DNA from: Aselliscus stoliczkanus
Taxonomy: Eukaryota; Chordata; Mammalia; Chiroptera; Hipposideridae
Direction: 5' to 3'
Assembly: GCA_033961575.1 (NCBI GenBank)
Contig: CM066732.1
Span: 70,594,687 to 70,658,686 of the forward strand
DNA length: 64,000 nt
The notes beneath the pieces were generated by a model. The model was given only the letters and a program-made list of their open reading frames with translations, had not been told where the DNA came from and made no database searches. Positions within the stretch are counted from its first letter, which is position 1, and each line of letters starts with the position of its first letter. A program made the position numbers and the translations under genes. Below, in pieces: positions 1-9,859 of the stretch.

Positions 1-2071
1 ACAAAATGAAGAATAAAAATCACATGGTCATATCAATAGATGCAGAAAAAGCATTTGACAAAATCCAACAGCCATTTATGTTAAAAACCCTTAGCAAAAT
101 GGTAACACAGGGATCATATCTCAACATAATAAAGGCCATATATGATAAACCTACAGCTAACATAATACTCAATGGGGAAAAGCTAAAACCATTCCCCTTA
201 AGATCAGGAACAAGACAAGGCTGTCCACTTTCTCCTCTTTTATTCAACGTAGTTCTGGAAGTTCTAGCCCCAGCAATCAGACAACAAAAAGAAATGAAAG
301 GCATCCAAACTGGCAAGGAAGAAGTAAAATTGTCATTATATGCAGATGACATGATACTGTATATAGAGAACCCCAAAGACTCTATCAAAAAACTATTGGA
401 GCTGATAGACAAATTCAGTAAGGTAGGATGATACAAAATCAATGTTCAGAAATCAGTTGTATTTGCATATACCAATAATAAACTAACAGAAGGAGAAATT
501 AGGAAAACTGTCCCATTTATAATTGCTTCAAGAACTATAAAGTACGTAGGAATAAATTTAACCAAAGAAGTAAAAGATTGGTACTCAGAAAATTATAAGA
601 CACTGAAGAAAGAAATCAAAGAAGATACAAATAAATGGAAACACCTACCATGCTCATGGATAGGAAGAATTAATATACTTAAAATGTCCATATTGCCTAA
701 AGCAATATATATATATTCAATGCAATTCCTATCAAACTACCAAGGGCATTTTTCACAGAAATAGAAAATATAATCCTAAAATTTATATGGAACCATAAAA
801 GACCCCTAATAGCCTTGGCAATCCTGAGAAATAAGAACAAAGTCAGGGGGATCACGCTACCAGACATCGAAACATACTACACGGCTACAATAATCAAAAC
901 AGTATGGTACTGGCATAGAAACAGGCACATAGATCAGTGGAACAGAATAGAGAGCCCAGAAATAAATCCAGGCATTTACAGACAGTTAATCTATGACAAG
1001 GGAAGCAAGAATTTACATTGGAGTAAAGATAGTCTATTCAATAAATGGTGCTGGGAAAATTGGACTGACACATGGAAAAAAAATGAAACTGCACCACCTC
1101 CTTATGCCATATACAAGAACAAATTCAAAATGGATTAAAGACTTAAATGTAAGACCTGAAACCATAAAACTCCTAAAAGAAAATATAGGGAGTACATTTG
1201 CAGACATTACCCGGAGCAATATTTTTACTGATACATCCCTGCGGGCAAGGGAAGTAAAAGAAAAAATGAACATATGGGATTATATCAGACTTAAAAGTTT
1301 TTTCATGACAAAGGAAACCATCAATAAAACAAAGAGGAAGCCTATTGATAGGGAGAATGTATTCGCCAACGATATATCTGATAAGGGGTTAATATCCAAA
1401 ATTGATAAAACACTCATGAAACTCAACACCAAAAAAGCAAACAACCCAATTAAAAAATGGGCAGAAGATATGAAGAGACATTTCTCTAAAGAGGACATAT
1501 AGCAGGCCAACAGGCATATGAAAAAATGTTCAACCTCACTGGTCATTAGGGAAACGCAAATAAAAACCACCATGAGATACCACCTCACTCAGGTCAGAAT
1601 GGCTATCATCAATAAATCAACAAACAAGAAGTGCTGGCGGGGCTATGTGGTAAAGAGGATCCTGTTGCACTGTTCGTAGGATTGCAGATTGGTGCAGCCA
1701 CTATGGAAGTCAGTATGGAGTTATCTCAAAAAAACTGGAAATGGAACTACCTTTTGACCCAGCAATTCCACTCCTAGGTATTTATCCTGAAAATCCCGAC
1801 ACTAATTCAAAAAAAAATGTTCACCTCTATGTTCATTGCAGCACTGTCTACAATAGCCAAGACTTGGAAACAATCGAAATGCCCATCGGTAGATGACTGG
1901 ATTAAGAAACAGTGGTACATTTATACAATGGAGTATTACTCCGCTATAAAGAAGAATGAAATCGTACCATTTGCAATGATATGGATGGACCTAGAGACTA
2001 TTATGTTAAGTGAAATAAGTCAGTCAGAGAAACACAAATACCATATGATCTCACTTATATGTGGAATCTGA
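1..2071 (+). pseudogene. L1 ORF2 C-terminal two-thirds, inactivated
   Basis: ORF2 of L1 encodes an endonuclease and reverse transcriptase that copies L1 RNA into nicked chromosomal DNA. The open stretch 6-431 contains reverse transcriptase palm motifs: the SIDAEKAFD block near residues 10-18, the [13 protein letters not shown] block near 68-80, and the catalytic YADD box near 112-115. A TGA at 429-431 ends that frame. Homology resumes in other frames at 815-1138, 993-1502 and 1817-2071. The last piece carries the typical L1 C-terminus, with MFIAAL, WIKKQWYIYTMEYYSAIKK and a final stop at 2071. Several frameshifts and stops make it a pseudogene. The endonuclease domain lies off the left edge. 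Confidence 0.92.
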
Positions 2072-2590
2072 AAAACGAAATGAATGAGCAAAGTAAGCAG
2101 AAACTGTCATATAGATATAGAGGAAAAACAAGGTTGCTAGTTGGGAGGGGGTTGGGGATGAGGGAGAGGGGGAAGGGATTAGACAGCAAAAATAGGCAAC
2201 TACAATATTGCCACAGGGATATGAAAGACTGTTCGGGGAATATAATTAATAATGTAAGTATTTTGTGGGGTGTCAGATGGTCACATGTCTTGTTGGGGGG
2301 ACCATTTCATGGACGGAGTAGAGGCTTGATCACTACACTGTACACCTGAAGCTGAGGTTGTATAATATTGTATATCAACTGTAATTGAATATATAGATAG
2401 TCACGGGATGTGGATTATACTGTGGAAGGGAGTCAGAGAAAGTGTAATAGATATATATGATATGGGGGGGAAGATTGGGGTGGCAAATTGGGGGAAGGGT
2501 GTTGTCACTTTGAGGGGTAAAAAGTATAACCTTTGCACTGTTCTGTACACCTGAAACTAATTAAAAATAAATAAATAAATGAAAAAAATG
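1..2590 (+). mobile_element. L1 retrotransposon, 3' half (runs in from the left edge)
   Basis: The window opens inside L1 ORF2, at the reverse transcriptase domain. ORF2 reads through with several breaks to about 2071. A 3' UTR of about 500 bp follows, with purine-rich G runs near 2140-2180 and 2464-2512, and the element ends in an A-rich (AAATA)n tail near 2560-2590. The 3' UTR resembles those of the elements ending at 7969, 12668 and 21345, so one L1 lineage has been active repeatedly here. The 5' end lies outside the window. Confidence 0.93.
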
Positions 2591-2659
2591 CAAATGAAAG
2601 GATTTACAGGGATTGAAAATAATCTAGTGAGACTATAACATTTAAATTGTTTCTAAGTA

Positions 2660-2838
2660 AGTGGGTCTCAAACCTGGCTGCAAATAAGAGTCACCTGGGG
2701 CGATTAAAATAAAATTTGAGTCTTCAATCCCTCTGAAGACCAATTATTTAAGAATCCCTAGTGATGGGATTCAGGCATCTGTGTTTTTAAAAAGCTTCCC
2801 TAGTGATTCTAATGTGTACGCAGTATTGAGCACCATTG
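2660..2838. mobile_element. MER5A-like hAT-Charlie non-autonomous element
   Basis: This block of about 180 bp begins GTGGGTCTCAAACCTGGCTG and ends TTGAGCACCATTG, which are imperfect terminal inverted repeats. The body carries the recognisable MER5A landmarks: a GAGTCACCTGGGG motif, a central GGCATCTGTGTTTTTAAA stretch and a GTGATTCTAATGTG motif near the end. MER5A is an old element shared by placental mammals. The copy is diverged, as expected. Confidence 0.8.
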
Positions 2839-3765
2839 TGGTTTAAATCGTTTTCCAGGTGTAAAACAAAGAAGAGTAAATGGGAAAGAAAATAGCATTA
2901 AGAACCAACTTGTATTCTGCGGTTATAATAGAAAGAGTGTGAAGCTCCGTGCATACTTTATATCACACTAATCTTATCAGGTAGACTTTCTCATCCAAAT
3001 ATTGTAGTTAGAGAAACCAAAGTATGGGATGTTGAAGTGAATGTCTCAAAGTCATCCAAGTAATAGACAGCAGACTGGACTTCAACCAGAAAATGTCTGA
3101 CTCCAAATTCCATGTACTGAAATTGCCTCTCTACTATACCTAAAGCCAGATAATTGCTTTATGCTACAATTTATTCATGTATTTTTTAAAAGTATACAGT
3201 TTTTGAAGCATTACTCTATCCTCCCTGTAGGATTTTGGGAATTCTATGTAAACATTTAATAATTTCTTCATGTATATTTACAATAAATAGAAAGATAGTC
3301 TTGGGAGAAATAAAAGATTGGTTGATAACTGAGTATTAAAAGTGAATGCCAACTTATGGGTTTTTCCCCCTAGAAATGTTAGAAACACAGAACAGTTCAA
3401 AGAACATAAGAAATACCTTTATCAAATCATCTAAAATTAGATCTGTTACTGATTTTGCATTTTATGCCATATTTCCAAAAGAATTAAAATCTCTGGGCAA
3501 TATAGGATTTTTTTTTTCTGTTTTGCTCACTGATGTCTTTACAGTTGAGGAACAATAACTTAAATACAACATATCATGTACTGAACATTCTGTATCAAAT
3601 GTTTCTGGAGCAGAGTGCTTCATACCATCAAAAGTTCATTTTTTAATATCCCCAATGTAATGGAAATTACCTTAGAGTATATTTTTGAATGAATCTTTTT
3701 ACCATCTGTTGACTTCTCTTCTTTAAAAAAATATATGGATTATATTTTATGTTGAATTTCCTTCA

Positions 3766-3766
<1 letters not shown>
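2839..3766. other. Unassigned AT-rich sequence apart from the MIR remnant
   Basis: I see no supported gene or further repeat here. The short open frame at 3346-3558 has no recognisable motif and no coding context, so I treat it as chance. Confidence 0.5.
2935..3125 (-). mobile_element. MIR SINE remnant
   Basis: Read on the plus strand, it follows the antisense MIR order: a decayed GAGAAACCAAAG segment, then GTCTCAAAGTCATCCAAGTA, then a diverged tRNA-like part ending CTGACTCCAAATTCCATG. MIR is an ancient mammalian tRNA-derived SINE. The call is by resemblance only. Confidence 0.6.

Positions 3767-3803
<37 letters not shown>
3767..3803. repeat. (CA)n microsatellite
   Basis: About 18 CA dinucleotides lie directly against the left terminal repeat of the mariner copy at 3804. 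Confidence 0.97.
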
Positions 3804-3806
<3 letters not shown>

Positions 3807-4372
3807 GGTCAGACCATTAAGTTCTCAAACTCATCCTATTGATAATGCTACATATCTCACTGCTGAATATCACTCTGGTCACCTTTGAAGTACTCCCCTT
3901 GGGAAGCTATGCACTAATGCCAGCTCCTAGTCTGCCCTTCAAAGTAATTTTGGAACTCTTTTTTCTGGAATGGCCAACAGAGCTGTCATCCTATTACGTT
4001 GATGTCCTGAATGTCATCAAAATATCTTCCTTTCAATATTTCCTTTATCTTCAGGTAACAAAAGAAGTCACTGGAGGCCAGATCAGGTGAGCAGGGAGGA
4101 TGTTCCAATACAGTTGTTTGTTTCCTGGCAAAAAACTCCCTCACAGACAGTGCTGTGTGAACTGGTACATTGTTGTGATGCAAGAGCAATGAATTGTTGA
4201 CAAAAAGTTCAGGTCATCTAACTTATTCACACAGCCTTTTCAGCACTTGCAAATAGTAAACTTCGTTCACTGTTTGTCCAATTCGTACAAATTCATTATG
4301 AACAATCCCTGTGATATGAAAAAAAAAGTTAGCAACATTGTTGCAACAAGTTCGGGAACTTAATTGTCCAAC

Positions 4373-4374
<2 letters not shown>
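3804..4374 (-). mobile_element. Internally deleted mariner transposon, copy 1
   Basis: Terminal inverted repeats of the Tc1/mariner type are visible: GGAGGTCAGACCATTAAG at the left, and an inverted, decayed version near 4345-4374 reading GAACTTAATTGTCC. Between them, on the minus strand, is the C-terminal third of a mariner transposase, including the HHNNVPVHTA and HPPCSPDLAS catalytic-region blocks (residues of the ORF at 4189-3986). The N-terminal two-thirds is missing. The join GAACTTGTTGCAACAATGTTGC lies just inside the transposase-5' terminal repeat and is shared with the copies at 19692 and 34798. Length is about 570 bp, against 1313 bp for the full copy at 42264. Confidence 0.88.

Positions 4375-4405
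<31 letters not shown>
4375..4405. repeat. (TG)n microsatellite
   Basis: About 15 TG dinucleotides lie against the right end of the mariner copy. Together with the CA tract at 3767-3803 they form an inverted pair of simple repeats around the transposon. Confidence 0.96.
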
Positions 4406-4407
<2 letters not shown>

Positions 4408-5156
4408 TTTTGTCATTTTTTTGTTGGTATTCACTATAGATTTTAAAGCCCTTTTTTCAATAATTTAATTTTAATTTTCTGTACTGTTGTACTATTCCTT
4501 GCTGTTTTAATTTATTGACTTTAGTGGGTTTTGGTCCTCAATATATTTTCTTAAGTTTGTAATTCTACTTTTTATAACATTTTATTATCTCATCTTTAAG
4601 ACCTTATGCTTTTATTTCATTGATCTACAGCATTTTCTTGGGTTCTTTAAATTTTCCTGTTATGATGGGGTGTTTTTTTTGGTGTGTGTATCTTTTCCTT
4701 CTGTCTTCTTTTCTCTCACGCTGTAGTGTTTTAAATATTTTCTACTTTACATCTTTTTATCTTGTCTGTGCTTTGGTATTTCTGTCCACATATAATTTTT
4801 CATAATATTTTGATTCTCTTTCATTTATATCTCATACCAGTTTGATTTCCCCCTCAAATACAGGGAGAGCCAGGAATTTTTTGTTCTCTGACATTTCTGT
4901 AGCTAAAGGACCTGGTAAGTTGGGAGAGATTTATCTAGGGAAAATATATTCAGGCTTTGTTACAATATCTGAAATCTGCTCTGCTCTCTTAATAGGTTAA
5001 TTTTTTTACACAATGGTGGATGCCACAAACTTATGTGTTATATACCATCCCCTTATATGTCGATTGTTTTACCAAGAAGATTTCATTTTCTTCTTAGAGA
5101 ATCAAACTATTTTTCAGCTTTCTGACTTCATTGTTTTCTTCCCAGCAGCCAATTTC
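4406..5156. other. Unassigned AT/T-rich sequence
   Basis: T-rich on the plus strand, with no recognised repeat family and no convincing coding frame. It ends at the insertion site of the HAL1-like element. Confidence 0.45.
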
Positions 5157-5171
5157 AATAGTCCAAATATA
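5157..5171. repeat. Left target-site duplication of the HAL1-like element
   Basis: AATAGTCCAAATATA occurs here and again at 7970-7984, directly after the A-rich tail. The 15-bp match is perfect. Long target duplications are the signature of L1-type target-primed reverse transcription. Confidence 0.95.
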
Positions 5172-5814
5172 GAGACTTCCGGTAAAATGGCGCAATAGAC
5201 AGACGCTGTGCTAACTGCCTCCCAGGATCACACCAAAATTACAAGCAAATTATACAGCATTCAACCCTGGAGGTCCCCGGAACACTGGAGGAACAGAACC
5301 ACTAAACGAAGAACTTAAAGAGGAGGCCACGACGGGTCTGGTAGGAGGGGCGGAGACGAGAGAGGGCGAGCCCCGTGAGGGAAGCCCCAGTCGTGGGAAG
5401 CTTGTCTGGTTGGGGGAGAGACCCTCCGGCCACACCCCAAGCTCACCAGCCCAGAGCTCCTTTGCCGGGAAGAGGAGTTCTAAGACAGCCGGCAGTAAAT
5501 TAGTGAGGACTCTCTTTGCTCAGCTCGGTGAGGCTAAGAGCGGCTGGAGAATCAGTGGGGCCGGCGCCCGGGCTTGCTCACCGGTGAGCACTTACCTGGT
5601 TCCTGGTGGAGGGAGTGGCTGTGTGAGCCGGGAGCCTGCGGGGACAGACTGAGCTGAGCACCTTTGGTGCAAAGGCTGGAGGTTTTTGGATTGTTGTTCC
5701 CGTGGTGCGGAGCTTGCACGCGAGTGGTGTAAGGAGGGCGCCATTTTGTCGGGCTTGGGCCCTCCCACGAAGGATCAGGTCCGAGACCTAATTGGTCTGG
5801 TGGAATTGGCGAAG

Positions 5815-5847
<33 letters not shown>

Positions 5848-6301
5848 GCGCGCGTGCCTGCAGCCTTGGATCCCCACCCTCCGCCCGGCTTATACTGCGT
5901 TGCCAGGGAAACATAGGGCGGTGCCCTCCGGCTCCTACTGCGGCTCACTGAGACCCTGGAGCGTGAGCCACCTCGGATCCCCACCCTCCGCTCGGCTTGT
6001 GCTGTGTTGACAGGAAAACGCCTAGTGGGAGTGATCCGACTCCAACAGGCTGCTCACTGAGACGCGGGAGCACGCAAGCCGCCTTGGGTCTCTGCTTTCC
6101 ACACTGCGCTTGCCGAGTTGCCAGGCTGGTGATTGGTTGTCGGGCTGCTCGGCCTGATCTGCGAGCGGCTGATTGGGACAGGCTGAGACTGGGAGTTCTC
6201 CTGGGAGTGTTGGGCCGTGAGCTGTGTGCCTGCGTGATCCAGCCAGGGCTCTCCTGGTGATCTATCTAATACATCAAAGCAATCCCAGAGTGACAGCCAG
6301 A
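5172..6301 (+). promoter_or_regulatory. L1-type 5' UTR / internal promoter region with tandem units
   Basis: GC-rich and CpG-rich compared with the surrounding AT-rich DNA, as expected of an L1 internal promoter. It starts GAGACTTCCGGTAAAATGGCG, a typical mammalian L1 5' end. A (GTGC)n tract lies at 5815-5855. Three tandem units follow, starting at 5864, 5971 and 6082 (spacing 107 and 111 bp). The first two open CCT(T/C)GGATCCCCACCCTCCG, and the third is more diverged. Repeated promoter monomers are well known in rodent L1s. Promoter activity here is inferred and not visible. Confidence 0.75.
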
Positions 6302-7171
6302 ATGGGGAAACAAAGAAACATGTCACAAGTAAAAGATCAGAAGAAACCTCCAGAAATGGAACCAAATGAAACAGAGGGATCCAACCTTTCAGAGACACAG
6401 TTTAGAACACTGATGATAAGAATGTTTAAGGAACTTAGCGAGGACATAAAGAAAGATAGGGAAACCATAAAAAACAACCTGTTAGAACTAAAGAATACAA
6501 TAACTGAAATGAAGAACACACTCGAAGGAATCACCAGTAGAGTAGATGAAGCAGAGGAGCGGATCAGCGATTTGGAAGATAAAATAGCAGAACTCACCCA
6601 GTTGGCACAGCAAAAAGACCAAAAAATAAAAAACAATGAAAATAGTTTAAGAGCCCTATGGGACAAGATGAAGCGCAACCACCTTCGAATCATAGGGATA
6701 CCAGAAGAAGAGAAGAAGCAAGGGGTTGAAAAGGTATTTGAAAAAATAATGACTGAAAACTTCCCTACCCTGGTGAAGGAAATCAACATACATGCCCAGG
6801 AAGTGCAGAGGGTTCCAAACAAGCTGAACCCAAACAGGTCCACACCAAGACACATCATAGTGAAAATGGCAAAGGTTAAAGACAGAGACAGAATCCTAGA
6901 GGCTGCAAGAGAAAGACAGCAGGTTACATACAAAGGAACTCCTGTTAGACTAACAGCTGACTTGTCTACAGAAACTCTGCAGGCCAGAAGGGAGTGGCAG
7001 GAGATACTCAAAGTGACACAAAATAAAGGCCTACAACCAAGATTGCTCTATCCAGCACGGCTATCACTTAAAATTGAAGGACAAATAAAGAGCTTCTCAG
7101 AAAAGAATAAGCTTAAGGAATTCATTACCACCAAGCCAGCACTGCAAGAAATGTTAAAAGGACTTTTTTAA
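6302..7171 (+). CDS. L1-type ORF1 protein, intact, 289 residues
   Basis: L1 ORF1p is a trimeric RNA-binding chaperone that packages L1 RNA in the cytoplasm. The start chosen is the ATG at 6302 (MGKQRNMSQ), because L1 ORF1 proteins begin this way; the upstream in-frame ATG at 6224 would add 26 unrelated residues from the 5' UTR. Residues 1-40 are a polar tail and 45-122 form a heptad-rich coiled coil (ETIKNNLLELKNTITEMKN onward). Residues 126-205 form the RRM-like domain, beginning NHLRIIGIPEE and including RHIIVKMAKVKDRDRILEAA. Residues 206-285 form the C-terminal domain (VTYKGTPVRLTADLS, then ARREWQEI). No stop or frameshift interrupts it. The length is slightly short for the family, because the N-terminal tail is short. 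No ORF2 follows. It could still be expressed, but nothing in the sequence proves it. Confidence 0.9.
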   Translation: MGKQRNMSQVKDQKKPPEMEPNETEGSNLSETQFRTLMIRMFKELSEDIKKDRETIKNNLLELKNTITEMKNTLEGITSRVDEAEERISDLEDKIAELTQLAQQKDQKIKNNENSLRALWDKMKRNHLRIIGIPEEEKKQGVEKVFEKIMTENFPTLVKEINIHAQEVQRVPNKLNPNRSTPRHIIVKMAKVKDRDRILEAARERQQVTYKGTPVRLTADLSTETLQARREWQEILKVTQNKGLQPRLLYPARLSLKIEGQIKSFSEKNKLKEFITTKPALQEMLKGLF

Positions 7172-7215
7172 ACAAAAGAAAGGGGTAAACAAGCTAACCC
7201 AGAGAGACAATTTAA

Positions 7216-7385
7216 GAAGATTGATGTCATATCAAGCAGATATAAAGGAAAAACTGATGGTTGCTGGTTGGGAGGGAGTGAGGAAGAGGGAGAGGGGGAA
7301 GGTTTTGGACAGTATATGTGGGACTACAATGTTGCCGCAGGGCTATGGGGGCAGTTCTGGGAATGTAATTGATATTGTTGTGAAG
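7216..7385 (+). repeat. First copy of a duplicated 3' UTR segment in the HAL1-like element
   Basis: This segment matches the later 3' UTR at about 7500-7640. Both run through GAAAAACTGA, GGTTGCT(G/A)GTTG, a G/A-rich tract, then GACTACAAT(G/A)TTGCC and GGGAATGTAATT or GGGAATATAAT. The ORF2 C-terminal stub lies between them. It ends without an A tail, so it is not a separate nested L1. It is better read as a partial tandem duplication of the element's own 3' region. Confidence 0.75.
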
Positions 7386-7465
7386 AGACTATTATGTTGT
7401 GAGAAATAAGTCAGTCGGAGAAGGACAGGTACCATGTGATCTCACTTGTGTGTGGAGTCTGAAGA
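7385..7465 (+). pseudogene. ORF2 C-terminal stub in the HAL1-like element
   Basis: About 80 bp matching the last residues of L1 ORF2 and its stop. The plus strand reads GAGACTATTATGTTGTGAGA, then AAATAAGTCAGTCGGAGAAG and on to the GTGTGTGGAGTCTGA region. The matching stretch in the ORF2 of the L1 at the left edge is 1991-2071. Everything upstream of this in ORF2 is missing. Confidence 0.75.
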
Positions 7466-7969
7466 ACTGAGTGAACGATCAAAGTAAACAGACTCATAGA
7501 TGTAGAGGAAAAACTGAGGGTTGCTAGTTGTGGGGGGGAAAGGGAAGGGATTAGACAGCACAAATAGACAACTACAATATTGCCACAGGGATATGAAACA
7601 CAGTTCGGGGAATATAATAATGTTGTAAAAATTTTGTGGCGTGTCAGATAGTCACATGTCTTGTTAGGGAGACCACTTCATGGATGAAATAGAGGCTTGA
7701 TCACTGCACTGTACACCTGAAGCTGATGTTGTATAGTATTGTATGCCAACTGCAACTGAATATGTGGGTGGTCACGGGATGTGGAGTATGCTGTGGAGGC
7801 GAGTCAGGGGAGTTGTGATGGATATGTATGATATGGGGGGGGAGTGGGGTGGCGAACTGGGGGAGGGGGGTTTTCACTTTGGGGGGTAAAGAGTATAACT
7901 ATTGCATTGTGTTGTACACTGAAAACTAATAAAAATAAATAAATAAATAAATAAAAATTAAAAAAAAAA

Positions 7970-7984
7970 AATAGTCCAAATATA
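7970..7984. repeat. Right target-site duplication of the HAL1-like element
   Basis: Perfect repeat of 5157-5171, placed immediately after the terminal A run. Confidence 0.95.
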
Positions 7985-9859
7985 TATAGACTTCCATCTA
8001 ATTGGTTTAACTGAAACTTTTGCATATTTCTGTAACTTCACAGATTTAGTCATCTCAACAGTGTGGATTCTAGGGAGTTGATGCATGTAGAGATGAAATC
8101 TTCCTGGTTCTCTTTGCCAATCCAAAATTGTTTTCTCATTTCTTTCACCTCTGTTTTTTGAAGTTAAATAAATTACATTTTACACTTTTTTATTTTTGCT
8201 TTGGTGGCTGTTGGTATAGACATTTTTCACTTATTTTTAGTCTTTTTTTTTTCTTTTTTCTTTTAACTCACTTTGTTCCATCTGGAGGGAAGGAAATTCT
8301 GACTCATACTTTTTAATCTACTTTTTCTTATAAGATACAAACATGCATTACTAGTTTCAAGAGAAAGAACAATTGAGACTGAGAGGTTGAGCTATTGAAA
8401 GCTACAGGAGGCCGCAAAAATACTGAATGAGCTCAAGAAGATACAAATAATAAATGTAGATGGATAGCATTGCATTTATAGCAGATGTGAATGTAAGAAA
8501 ATTTCTAGGAAAGGTGGAGATACTTGAGGAATTTTATGCTTCATCATTACATTTAAAGAAATAAGATAAGAAATTGGGGAGAAGAAAAATCAGATTTTAG
8601 TGGATAGTTGAATAAATTTAAGGGAAAGGAACCTGAGAGAAATTAGTACAAATTACTTTTCCCAAGCATGTTCATATACCTTTTATCTTTCCTTTTCACT
8701 CGTATCTACATGATCTATACAAGCTTTTTTCCTTTTTGTTTGTTGTTTGTTTGATTGCCTTTCCTTCTCTCTTTCTCACTTGCTGTATTCATTATTAGCA
8801 TGCTCAATGCTGTCTGGGGAGTCAGAGTTGAGGTAATCCTAAGTGACATTGAGGTATTGCACCATAAACTCAATTATTCAACTGAATGGAGGGGAAGCAA
8901 TAATGCAGTTAAGAAAAATAATTGTTTGCTTTTGGCACATATCAATGATGTTGCTCAATGAAACAGTTACTTCCCAAAGTATGATTTTCCTAGATTTATA
9001 TAAAACTAATTCTTTTCAGCTGGGCATAGGTTCAATAATGATAAAGAATAAAAATAAATATAATTATGCTTCAAATAATTATGTAAGTCAAGTATAAAAT
9101 ATTGTCCCCTAAAATATACATCCAGGAAATGTTGGAAACCAGATAAATTTAGCTTTACATATTTGAAAAGATAGTATTTAAAACTTTAAAAATGATTTAT
9201 TAATGTAAGATGTAACAAAAGGTGCTCTGACTTTAGGAAGTTTTAAATATTTCCTGTATTTTTCATCATAGGTAAAACTAATATAATCACTTACTTTCAG
9301 TGTTAATGTGTGTGGAAAAGTAAGAATTGCATTTATCTCAACTATGTATCAGATGTCAGAATTCAGAAGATTGAGAATAATCAAGTACATTTATTTATTT
9401 CCCTTTATTGTTTCCTGAATTTTGGCTTTATCCTACTCTTAGGATGACTGAAATTATAATTAGGAAGAGTGAGGCATTATTGCTTGGTCTAATGGCCCTG
9501 GTATTTTTTTGTTTTGTTTTGTTTTTTAATACCCTGCAATGCATTTTTGCACATAGATTTTGGGGGGATGATTTCCACAAGGGTATATTTGTTTTCTACA
9601 TTTTTATTCTAGCATCTGGATAAGCTGCAAGGCATTTAAAATGATCGGAAAGCCACTCATCCACTGAAACTCCCTGTTGTGACAGACATGAAAATAGGGA
9701 GCTGTTACTTCAGCTTGAGGCACATATGTAAACTACTTGTCCTAGTTTGTTTACTTGAGCACAACTTGCATGATTCATTTAAAAAAATATTTTGTCAGTT
9801 TAAATTAATTCCCTGAATCAGATGCGAGTGGAGTCTCCTTTAAAAACACAGTTCCTCCC
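7985..9859. other. Unassigned AT-rich sequence
   Basis: No recognised repeat family or gene. It contains short T/G-rich low-complexity runs near 8735 and 9508-9530 (GTTTT repeats). Open frames such as 8755-8961 and 9408-9623 are short, lack motifs and look like chance. Confidence 0.45.

Larger units (their letters stand above)
5172..7969 (+). mobile_element. Full-length HAL1-like (half-L1) retrotransposon lacking ORF2
   Basis: The element has five parts in order. First is a GC-rich 5' UTR of about 1.13 kb (5172-6301). Second is an intact L1 ORF1 (6302-7171). Third is a 3' UTR-like piece (about 7216-7385), fourth a stub of the ORF2 C-terminus (about 7385-7465), and last a full 3' UTR ending in an A-rich tail (7920-7969). 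Endonuclease and reverse transcriptase are absent. Perfect 15-bp target duplications flank it, so it entered as one unit. This is the layout described for half-L1 elements, which use reverse transcriptase from full L1s. An alternative is a one-off internally deleted L1. Intact ORF1 and clean target duplications indicate a fairly recent insertion. Confidence 0.88.

Noticed and set aside
5552..5914. Minus-strand ORF of 120 codons in the L1 5' UTR
   Set aside because: Low-complexity RARTHARTHART-type translation comes from the GTGC tract. There is no family evidence, and it is a composition effect of GC-rich DNA.
6337..7011. Minus-strand ORF of 224 codons opposite L1 ORF1
   Set aside because: It is the shadow of the real plus-strand ORF1; its serine/phenylalanine-rich translation is typical of antisense of lysine/glutamate-rich coiled-coil codons.
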